Assembly (NCBI GenBank): GCA_050180015.1
Contig: JBFXEO010000199.1
Location: 1 to 5,544, forward strand
Source of the DNA: JBFXEO01 sp050180015
Lineage (GTDB): Bacteria > Bacteroidota > Bacteroidia > Bacteroidales > Tenuifilaceae
Direction of reading: 5' to 3'
DNA: 5,544 nt
The position numbers and the translations under genes are program-made. Of this stretch, positions 1 through 5,544 are shown in pieces. Positions within the stretch are counted from its first letter, which is position 1. Every line of letters begins with the position of its first letter. Under the pieces are notes generated by a model. That model was not told the origin of the DNA. It ran no database searches and saw nothing but the letters and a program-made list of their open reading frames with translations.

Positions 1-204
1 AATGAAATTTATGATGAATGAGAGGCTGAAACCTGCTATGGCAGCAAAAATTGTATCGGCAGTTGCGGCTCCTAGCCCCGAGAAAAAACCGCTAATTTTC
101 CCCTTGTTGATTGTTCTCTGGATGCAGAGTACACCTATAGGCCCTAGCGGGATAGAGGCCATTAAGCCGATTATAATTCCTTTGATTAGCAGGGTCAACA
201 ACAT
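1..204 (-). CDS. LysE/RhtB family transporter, N-terminal fragment (gene runs off the left edge)
   Basis: Reading the minus strand from the ATG at 204-202 gives 68 codons without a stop up to the window edge, so the C-terminal part (about two thirds of a usual ~200-residue family member) is missing. The visible part starts MLLTLLIKGIIIGLMASIPL and has a first hydrophobic helix (about residues 3-22) ending in the Pro-Leu-Gly-Pro-Ile-Gly motif at 19-24. Then come L-C-I-Q-R-T (26-31), a short basic loop with Gly-Lys (about 33-38), and G-L-G-A-A-T-A-D (43-50) leading into a second helix. This order is the N-terminal signature of LysE-type exporters, inner-membrane proteins that export amino acids or other small solutes by secondary transport. 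The substrate cannot be told. An in-frame TAA lies three codons upstream (213-211), which fixes ATG 204 as the first possible ATG start. The gene is divergent from lnt. Confidence 0.85.
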   Translation of the reverse strand, partial: MLLTLLIKGIIIGLMASIPLGPIGVLCIQRTINKGKISGFFSGLGAATADTIFAAIAGFSLSFIINFI

Positions 205-453
205 TATTCTTTACAGAATTCGAAAATTAGATGGCAAATATAGTAATTATCATTAAAACAGCCTATCCAATAAAAAACCTTAACTTAAAATATGGGTTAC
301 TTCGTTTTTTGTTAAAATTTACCCGGTTGAATTTAATGGGTTGTGGCTACATCCGGCTATCACAAATAAGGTTAACTTTACATCAAAATTAAGTTCATTG
401 TTTGTTGTAATTATCTGAATGGCAACAAAATTAAGTGTGGTGTTTTTTCTGAA
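205..453. other. Divergent intergenic region between the LysE-type gene and lnt
   Basis: This AT-rich stretch separates two divergently read genes and shows no supportable coding region. Its left part holds the -7 element at 235-242. For lnt, the best match to TAnnTTTG is TAAGTGTG at 432-439 (one mismatch), with TTTGTTG at 401-407 upstream, but the gap of 24 or more bases is too long for a confident call. A small imperfect structure, TTGTG (341-345) and CACAA (361-365), encloses two copies of GGCTA. No strong Shine-Dalgarno sequence precedes lnt, which is common in this phylum. Confidence 0.6.
235..242 (-). promoter_or_regulatory. Probable -7 promoter element for the LysE-type gene
   Basis: The plus strand CAAATATA reads TATATTTG on the minus strand, an exact match to the Bacteroidota -7 consensus TAnnTTTG. 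It lies about 30 bases upstream of the start codon at 204, so the leader would be short (about 20-25 bases). No good -33 TTG sits at the usual spacing of about 19-21 bases; the nearest TTG (minus strand, 270-268) leaves a gap of 25 bases. The same 11 bases (CTATATTTGCC) occur upstream of dsbD. Confidence 0.45.
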
Positions 454-2097
454 ATGTTAATGCCCAATAAGTCTATGGTTAGGTTTTACAATCGCCCCTT
501 TGTTCTTAGTATTTTAAGCGGCCTGTTCTTGGCGCTACCGTGGTACGAAAGTTTGCCAAGCTTTACAGTTTTTTTTGGTTTTGTACCGCTTTTTATCGGA
601 ATAGACAAGCTATTTGAAAGCCGGCATGCTTTCTGGCGCATGGTGCTATACTCGTACCTCGCTTTTTTTACATGGAGCCTGCTGGCAACATGGTGGATAT
701 ACAATGCTACTTTTATTGGTGCAGCATTGGCCGTAATAATTACCGCGCTGCTAATGACCATTGTTATGGCGGGCTATTACTTCATCCGGAAGTTTGCGGG
801 TAAAACTGTTGGAACATTCGGGTTTGTAGCTCTTTGGATATCGTACGAGCAATTCTTCCATAATTCCGAAATTACCTGGCCTTGGCTAACGCTGGGGAAT
901 AGCTTGGGGAATCATATTTGGATTATCCAGTGGTACGAGTTTACCGGAACTCTGGGCGGATCATTGTGGATTCTAATGATCAATTTTACTATGCTGGCTA
1001 TTGTTCGGGCTATACCGCAAAAAAACCGAACCGCTCTTTCCCGCCTGTCAATTTTTATTTCCGGGCTAATATTGATCCCCGTAATTATTTCTGTAGCTAT
1101 TTTTAGAGATTACCATGAGGTTGAGAATCCTGTTAACGTAGTTGTTGTACAGCCTAACATCGATCCGTATAACGAGAAGTTTAACGGGTTAACCAACGAC
1201 CAGCAGCAGGATATCATTTTAAACCTGGCGCAACAGGCTGTTGACAGTACCACCGATTACGTGGTATGCCCCGAAACTGCAATTGACGATAGGATTTGGG
1301 AGCATGAGTTATCCGCAAACCATAGTATTAGACGTATAAAAGATTTTGTCGATAAGTTCCCACGGGCTAAATGGGTAACAGGTGTGGTTTCCATGAAATT
1401 GTTCGGCAAGGGCGATACCATTCCTTACACCGCCAGAAAATACCCTCACAATGTGGACTATTACTACGATAGGTATAATTCCGCAGTACAGGTTGACACC
1501 TCACTTTCATTGCCTGTGTACCATAAATCCAAGCTGGTGGTGGGGGTTGAGATGATGCCTTACCCTCAGTACATGAAATTCATTGAAAAGTATGCAATTG
1601 ATTTGGGGGGAATTACAGGTAGTTTAGGAACGCAGCCCGACAGGGGAGTGTTTAAATCGCCGGATGGTAAATTTAATGTTGGCCCAATTATTTGTTACGA
1701 ATCTGTATTTGGCGAGTTTGTATCGGGCTATATCCGTAACGGGGCAAATTTACTTTTTGTTATCACCAACGATGGCTGGTGGGGCAATACCCCGGGTTAC
1801 CGTCAGCATTTAACCTATTCCCGGATTAGGGCAATAGAAATGCGCCGTTCCATTGCACGTTCCGCGAATACAGGTGTTTCTGCGTTAATAAACCAGCGTG
1901 GCGAGGTGGTCAACTTTTTAGGCTGGTGGAAGCGCGGAACCATTACCGGAACCATTAATGCAAGTAGCAGGACAACTTACTATGCTAGCAACGGCGACTA
2001 TATTGGCCGCCTATCGTCGTTTCTGGCCTTGCTAACTTTTGCGGTGGCGTTATCTAAATATCTTCGTAGGAATAGGCCGGCTGCAAAGAAAATTTAA
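454..2097 (+). CDS. lnt: Apolipoprotein N-acyltransferase (Lnt)
   Basis: Lnt moves an acyl chain from a phospholipid to the amino-terminal cysteine of diacylated lipoproteins, the last step of lipoprotein maturation, at the outer face of the inner membrane. The 547-residue protein has an N-terminal membrane part with about six or seven helices (roughly 15-30, 36-50, 62-83, 88-110, 119-133, 168-187, 197-217). A carbon-nitrogen hydrolase (nitrilase-like) domain follows from about 227 to 500, and a final helix at about 519-535 leads to a basic tail. The Glu-Lys-Cys triad is visible: E274 in C-P-E-T-A, K358 in Y-H-K-S-K-L, and C414 in I-I-C-Y-E-S. E366 and E416 also fit conserved positions, and T-N-D-G-W-W-G-N-T-P-G (438-448) followed by Q-H (451-452) is a family signature. 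E274 to K358 is longer than in E. coli (84 versus 68 residues, the latter from remembered numbering), which I believe is usual in Bacteroidota. The start is uncertain: ATG at 454, 460 and 475 all precede the first helix. It is convergent with dsbD. Confidence 0.96.
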   Translation: MLMPNKSMVRFYNRPFVLSILSGLFLALPWYESLPSFTVFFGFVPLFIGIDKLFESRHAFWRMVLYSYLAFFTWSLLATWWIYNATFIGAALAVIITALLMTIVMAGYYFIRKFAGKTVGTFGFVALWISYEQFFHNSEITWPWLTLGNSLGNHIWIIQWYEFTGTLGGSLWILMINFTMLAIVRAIPQKNRTALSRLSIFISGLILIPVIISVAIFRDYHEVENPVNVVVVQPNIDPYNEKFNGLTNDQQQDIILNLAQQAVDSTTDYVVCPETAIDDRIWEHELSANHSIRRIKDFVDKFPRAKWVTGVVSMKLFGKGDTIPYTARKYPHNVDYYYDRYNSAVQVDTSLSLPVYHKSKLVVGVEMMPYPQYMKFIEKYAIDLGGITGSLGTQPDRGVFKSPDGKFNVGPIICYESVFGEFVSGYIRNGANLLFVITNDGWWGNTPGYRQHLTYSRIRAIEMRRSIARSANTGVSALINQRGEVVNFLGWWKRGTITGTINASSRTTYYASNGDYIGRLSSFLALLTFAVALSKYLRRNRPAAKKI

Positions 2098-2121
2098 TTT
2101 GGGTTGAGCATCCGTTTTACC

Positions 2122-2178
2122 GGTACGGGTTCGACATAAAATGACATCTTACATCGAACCCGTACCAAAGCGGTTTTT
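2122..2178. terminator. Hairpin between convergent lnt and dsbD, probable terminator for lnt
   Basis: GGTACGGGTTCGA (2122-2134) and TCGAACCCGTACC (2154-2166) form a perfect 13-bp stem around a 19-base AT-rich loop. On the plus strand a run of five T (2174-2178) follows seven bases after the stem and overlaps the dsbD stop codon, so lnt transcripts may end here. On the minus strand there is no T run after the stem, so for dsbD it may act only as a 3' end structure. The long loop and the offset T run make it an atypical intrinsic terminator. Confidence 0.6.
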
Positions 2179-4210
2179 AGTTTTCCATTCGTTTTTTAAA
2201 CTCTTCGGCTCCATTGTCCAGAAAGCTGATAAATTCTTCAACGTTTGGGTTGTATCCGCTAGGTTCAACTAGTTTTTGTTCGTTATTGTCCAGCAGAACG
2301 TAGTAGGGCTGTCCGTTTACGCCAAACCGGGTTGCCTGAAAATCGGCATTTTTCTTTCCTATTGTTTTCTTTACCTTCCCGTCGCGGGTGGAAGTTACCC
2401 ATTCGTTTTCGGGTAATTCCGTGCGATCATCAACGTAAAGGGCAACAATAAGGTAGTCCCGGCTAAGTCGCTCTAGGACTCTGGGATCGCTCCAAACCTT
2501 TGCTTCCATATCCTTGCAGTTAGCGCAGGAATGCCCTACAAAATCAATGAATAGTGGTTTCTTTTGCGCCTGTGCGCATTTTAACGCTTGGCTATAGTCA
2601 AAATAACCGGTAAGACCGTATGGCAGGGCCAAAAAATCGGCATACCTTGGTGTGTCACATAACGATGAATTCTTCTCAACCACCGTACTTGCGCTTGAAT
2701 TTAAAGTTTGGCTGTTGACGCTAAGGTTGAACTTTTGACTCGATTGCGGGGGAAGTAACCCGGAAATGGATTGCAGCGGTGCACCGAATAATCCGGGGAC
2801 TAGGTAAACGGCAAAGGCGAAGCTGGCAATTGCAAGGAGCAACCGGGGAACGCCTACATGCTTTAAGTCAGAATCAAATTTAAACTTGATTTTACCGAGC
2901 AGGTACATTCCCAGCAGAACGAAAATTACAATCCAAATGGCAAGGTAAATATCCCTACTTAATAGATGTAGGCTATACGATTGATCAATTGTTGTCAAAA
3001 ACTTTAGTGAGAATGCCAGAACAATAAATCCCAGCACCACCTTAACGGAATTCATCCACCCGCCGGAACGGGGCAGGGAGTTTAGCCACGAGGGGAATAT
3101 GGCAAATAGCGTGAATGGAATGGAGAACGCCAGCGAAAATCCGAACATCCCGATAATTGGCTTTGCACCTAACCCTGATGCCGCTTCAACAAGCAGAGCC
3201 CCTACAATTGGACCAACGCACGATAGGCTAACTATTACTGTTGTAAGAGCCATGAAAAACGATCCAACCAGCCCTCCCCTGTCCGCCTTACTGTCGGTTT
3301 TATTTGCCAGGCTACCCGGAAGTACAATTTCAAAAAGACCGAAAAAGGATGCCGCAAAGGCAATGAAAAGGATAAAGAAAATGGTGTTGGTTATCCAGTG
3401 CGATGTTAGCGTGGTTGCAAAGTCGGAACCCAGGTTGAATAGCGATACAATAAATCCAAGCGAAGTGTAAATTATGACGATTGAGCCACCGAATACCAGC
3501 GCATTGATGATGGCATTAACCCGGTTGCCCTGCTTACCCATGAAAAACGAAACTGTCATTGGAATCATGGGGAATACACATGGCGTTAGTAATCCGGCAA
3601 GCCCGGCAGCGAAGGCCACAAAGAAAAACACCCAAAGCGACGAGTCTTTTGATTCTTCTTGCACGGGGACTGCTTCCCCTGTTTTAGCAATTACTGGGGT
3701 TTCCGTTTTTGTGTCTGTTGCTACGGTTTCGGCTAGCACCCCGTCATCGGCCTTAATGGGTATGGTTATATCCTTATCGAGGTAAATACATTTATCGGCG
3801 TAGCAGGCTTGATACTCTACAGTAACATTGGCGTTAGCTTCGTTTGCAGAAAGTTCAACGGTTTGGCTAAACAAGGCCTCGTGCTCAAAGAAGGAAAGAT
3901 CGAGATTGAAAATATCATCATGCTCCGTTGTCGATTTACTCAGCTCCTTAATCGCACCTATCGGTTTATAGCTTTTGGGATCGGTAAAAGTAAAACTCGT
4001 TGGCAGCGGCCCGCCATCGGGAAGTTTGGTGGTGTAAAGGTGCCATCCTTCCTCAATTTTTGCTTTGATTAAAATTTCATACCTGCCATGTTGAACTTTT
4101 TTTACTGAATGGCTCCATTGAATGGGGTCATCCATTTGGGCATTTGCCGATACACCAAATAGTAATGTAAAAAATAGTGTAGTTAGTTTTAGCCGGTTAC
4201 TGTAATTCAT
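2177..4210 (-). CDS. dsbD: Protein-disulfide reductase DsbD (transmembrane thiol reductant transporter)
   Basis: DsbD takes electrons from cytoplasmic thioredoxin and passes them across the inner membrane to periplasmic thiol proteins, such as disulfide isomerases and cytochrome c maturation factors. The 677-residue protein has the full three-part layout. A signal peptide (about 1-24, ending A-N-A) is followed by a periplasmic N-terminal domain (about 28-150) with cysteines C136 and C141 in Y-Q-A-C-Y-A-D-K-C. An acidic and Thr-rich linker (about 153-190) leads to a membrane domain of about eight helices (roughly 192-473), with C211 in L-L-T-P-C-V-F-P-M-I-P-M and C331 in S-L-S-C-V-G-P-I. The C-terminal thioredoxin-like domain (about 535-670) has C562-A-N-C565, followed by K-D-M-E, and a probable cis-proline P635 in N-G-Q-P-Y-Y. 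Two further cysteines, C518 and C545, lie just before this domain. ATG 4210 opens directly into the signal peptide. The gene likely has its own promoter, since a terminator separates it from rng. Confidence 0.96.
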   Translation of the reverse strand: MNYSNRLKLTTLFFTLLFGVSANAQMDDPIQWSHSVKKVQHGRYEILIKAKIEEGWHLYTTKLPDGGPLPTSFTFTDPKSYKPIGAIKELSKSTTEHDDIFNLDLSFFEHEALFSQTVELSANEANANVTVEYQACYADKCIYLDKDITIPIKADDGVLAETVATDTKTETPVIAKTGEAVPVQEESKDSSLWVFFFVAFAAGLAGLLTPCVFPMIPMTVSFFMGKQGNRVNAIINALVFGGSIVIIYTSLGFIVSLFNLGSDFATTLTSHWITNTIFFILFIAFAASFFGLFEIVLPGSLANKTDSKADRGGLVGSFFMALTTVIVSLSCVGPIVGALLVEAASGLGAKPIIGMFGFSLAFSIPFTLFAIFPSWLNSLPRSGGWMNSVKVVLGFIVLAFSLKFLTTIDQSYSLHLLSRDIYLAIWIVIFVLLGMYLLGKIKFKFDSDLKHVGVPRLLLAIASFAFAVYLVPGLFGAPLQSISGLLPPQSSQKFNLSVNSQTLNSSASTVVEKNSSLCDTPRYADFLALPYGLTGYFDYSQALKCAQAQKKPLFIDFVGHSCANCKDMEAKVWSDPRVLERLSRDYLIVALYVDDRTELPENEWVTSTRDGKVKKTIGKKNADFQATRFGVNGQPYYVLLDNNEQKLVEPSGYNPNVEEFISFLDNGAEEFKKRMEN

Positions 4211-4276
4211 CGCTACTTTGGTTAATTAGTTTATATTTAGGTATAGTAAACGTGTAATGGTATGGTTTGGTTCAGG

Positions 4277-4284
4277 CAAATATA
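4277..4284 (-). promoter_or_regulatory. Probable -7 promoter element for dsbD
   Basis: The plus strand CAAATATA reads TATATTTG on the minus strand, an exact match to TAnnTTTG. It lies about 67 bases upstream of the dsbD start and would give a leader of roughly 60 bases. A clear -33 TTG is not present at the usual distance (the closest is GTTC, one mismatch to TTG). The rest of the 286-base gap between dsbD and rng is AT-rich with no supportable gene, apart from the rng terminator at its right end. Confidence 0.45.
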
Positions 4285-4461
4285 GCAGTTTTAGGAAATA
4301 TGAACGATTTGCCGTGGTAGCTAAAATAGATGTTTGAGCAGAAATATCTGTTTTTCGATTTAATTATTGAATGATGTTAACACTTTACACTATTGCTGGT
4401 TTTATTTGCCAAGGATTCCTTTGCTTTAAGGGGTAGAATTAACTGTTTGTTGCCATGAATT

Positions 4462-4490
4462 AAAAAACCCGCTGCCTGGCAGCGGGTTTT
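4462..4490 (-). terminator. Intrinsic terminator of the RNase G gene
   Basis: CCCGCTGCC (4468-4476) and GGCAGCGGG (4478-4486) form a perfect GC-rich stem. The centre would open to a small loop (CCTGG or its complement). On the minus strand the stem is followed at once by six T (4467-4462), the classic rho-independent form, and the stem begins about 10 bases after the rng TAG stop (4499-4497). Four T on the plus strand side (4487-4490) extend the pairing and might let it work in both directions, but no plus-strand gene leads into it. Confidence 0.9.
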
Positions 4491-4496
4491 GGTTGG

Positions 4497-5544
4497 CTAT
4501 CGTTCTATCTCGGTATCGCTGGAGTCATAAAAATGGTACTCCAGAAAACTGTACGATGAAATGGGGACTATCCTGATACGGCATTGGTGCTTTAGCATCC
4601 ATTTAACCCGTTTGGATACAAACCCCTTGTTTATAAACGCTGCAATGTAGGGGTGCAGCTTTACGGTAATGCTTTTATACTTCCGTTCACTAACAAGAAA
4701 TGCGAGTTGATTCTCGATTTGCTCATCGATGATAACCACCGGCGATACTTCGCCGCTTCCCTTACAGGTTGGGCATTTTTCCACGGTGTCGATGTGCATT
4801 TCAGGTCGGACACGCTGACGGGTTATTTGCATTAACCCAAATTTGCTTAAGGGCAAAATGTTGTGCTTTGCCCTATCTTTAGCCATCAGCTCCTTCATTT
4901 TTTCGTACACCATTTGTCGGTTCTCGTTTTGGTGCATATCAATGAAGTCCACCACAATTATTCCACCCATATCGCGTAGCCGCAGCTGCCTGGCAATCTC
5001 ATCAACAGCGGCAAGGTTAACCTCCAGCGCGTTGGTCTCCTGGTCGTTACCAGACTTAGACCTATTCCCACTGTTAACATCAATTACGTGGAGCGCCTCG
5101 GTATGCTCTATAATCAGGTACGCTCCGCTTTTGATTGATACGGTTTTCCCGAAAAGCGATTTAATCTGCTTTTCTACCCCAAACTGATCGAAAATGGGAA
5201 CATTACCGTCGTATAGTTTAACAATTTTTTCCTTCTCGGGGGCAATAGTTTCTATGTACTCCCGGATATCGTTGTAAACGTTCTCGTCGTTTACGTGGAT
5301 GCTGTTGAACGAACCGTTAAGCATATCCCTAAGTATTGCCGAAGTACGTTTGAGCTCGCTGGCCAGCTGGTTGGGAAGCGATGCGGTTTTCATTTTTTCA
5401 ACCGTTGTTTCCCATTTCTTTATTAAACTTCTGAGTTCAGCGTCGAGCACAGCTACTTTTTTCCCATCGGCCGCGGTACGAACAATTACACCGTAATTTT
5501 TGGGTACGATACTCTCCAAAAGTCTTTTTAAGCGTTTACGTTCT
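4497..5544 (-). CDS. rng: Ribonuclease E/G family protein (RNase G type), C-terminal part; gene runs off the right edge
   Basis: RNase E/G enzymes are endoribonucleases that cut single-stranded AU-rich RNA in rRNA maturation and mRNA decay. The open frame is still open at the right edge: upstream of the TTG at 5519-5517 it continues as E-R-K-R-L-K-R-L. That TTG is therefore an internal leucine codon and the true start lies outside. There are 348 residues visible; the N-terminal part with the S1 domain, probably about 150-180 residues, is missing. Numbered from the first visible residue, I-V-P-K-N-Y-G-V-I-V-R-T opens the visible catalytic region. The two Mg-binding aspartates are D155 (H-V-I-D-V-N-S-G) and D199 (V-V-D-F-I-D-M). 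The zinc-link motif is C257-P-T-C260-K-G-S-G. About 80 residues follow, with no long disordered degradosome scaffold, so it resembles RNase G (CafA) rather than E. coli RNase E. It is probably the main enzyme of this family in the cell, but that is an inference. Confidence 0.95.
   Translation of the reverse strand, partial: ERKRLKRLLESIVPKNYGVIVRTAADGKKVAVLDAELRSLIKKWETTVEKMKTASLPNQLASELKRTSAILRDMLNGSFNSIHVNDENVYNDIREYIETIAPEKEKIVKLYDGNVPIFDQFGVEKQIKSLFGKTVSIKSGAYLIIEHTEALHVIDVNSGNRSKSGNDQETNALEVNLAAVDEIARQLRLRDMGGIIVVDFIDMHQNENRQMVYEKMKELMAKDRAKHNILPLSKFGLMQITRQRVRPEMHIDTVEKCPTCKGSGEVSPVVIIDEQIENQLAFLVSERKYKSITVKLHPYIAAFINKGFVSKRVKWMLKHQCRIRIVPISSYSFLEYHFYDSSDTEIER

Noticed and set aside
2..256. 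Plus-strand open frame of 84 codons at the left edge
   Set aside because: It lies antisense to the LysE-type fragment, whose translation matches a known family; the plus-strand product has no recognisable features.
401..439. Full -33/-7 promoter for lnt (TTTG at 401-404, TAAGTGTG at 432-439)
   Set aside because: The -7 has a mismatch and the spacing is several bases longer than the known range, so I mention it only within the intergenic entry.
486..761. Minus-strand open frame of 91 codons inside lnt
   Set aside because: It is fully antisense to a well-supported membrane region of Lnt and has no family features.
918..1106. Plus-strand open frame of 62 codons in another frame within lnt
   Set aside because: It overlaps conserved lnt coding sequence in a different frame and resembles no protein I know.
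3099..4072. Three plus-strand open frames (123, 103 and 87 codons) opposite dsbD
   Set aside because: The region is explained by DsbD on the minus strand with its membrane domain and cysteines; the antisense products have low-complexity composition typical of shadows.
4653..5496. Plus-strand open frames (60, 114 and 65 codons) opposite the RNase G gene
   Set aside because: They are antisense to conserved catalytic and zinc-link sequence of RNase E/G.
5517..5519. TTG as the start codon of the RNase G gene
   Set aside because: The frame stays open to the window edge and the upstream residues (E-R-K-R-L-K-R-L) fit the family, so this is an internal leucine codon.
1..5544. Search for an undescribed system, defence locus, CRISPR array, insertion sequence or RNA gene
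   Set aside because: All long coding regions belong to well-known core families, the gaps are short, and I saw no array of repeats, transposase or tRNA-like fold.

Overview
The window looks like chromosomal DNA of a member of the Bacteroidota, probably a Bacteroidales-type organism. The basis is protein style (the long Lnt insert with a Y-H-K-S-K-L motif, the S-C-A-N-C-K-D-M-E thioredoxin motif of DsbD, an RNase G that ends soon after its zinc-link domain), moderate GC, weak Shine-Dalgarno sequences, and two TATATTTG elements that match the phylum's -7 promoter consensus (TAnnTTTG). The order-level placement is an inference from memory of family members, not a search.

Layout from left to right: (1) 1-204, minus strand: the first 68 codons of a LysE/RhtB-type membrane exporter, cut by the left edge. 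(2) 205-453: a 249-base divergent intergenic region with a good -7 element for the exporter and no convincing promoter for the rightward gene. (3) 454-2097, plus strand: complete lnt, apolipoprotein N-acyltransferase, with an intact Glu-Lys-Cys triad. (4) 2098-2176: the short gap between convergent genes, with a perfect 13-bp hairpin. (5) 2177-4210, minus strand: complete dsbD, the three-domain transmembrane thiol reductant exporter, with all three expected cysteine pairs. (6) 4211-4496: a 286-base gap with a -7 element for dsbD and a strong intrinsic terminator for the gene to the right. (7) 4497-5544, minus strand: the C-terminal 348 residues of an RNase E/G family ribonuclease (rng/cafA type), cut by the right edge.

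lnt and dsbD both serve the cell envelope: Lnt completes lipoprotein acylation at the periplasmic face of the inner membrane, and DsbD carries electrons from cytoplasmic thioredoxin to periplasmic thiol proteins. They face each other across a hairpin and are not an operon. The terminator after rng and the separate dsbD promoter suggest that these two same-strand genes are also transcribed independently. I found no mobile element, CRISPR array, tRNA, rRNA, phage gene or defence system. This appears to be ordinary core-genome content, and the findings below are small ones.
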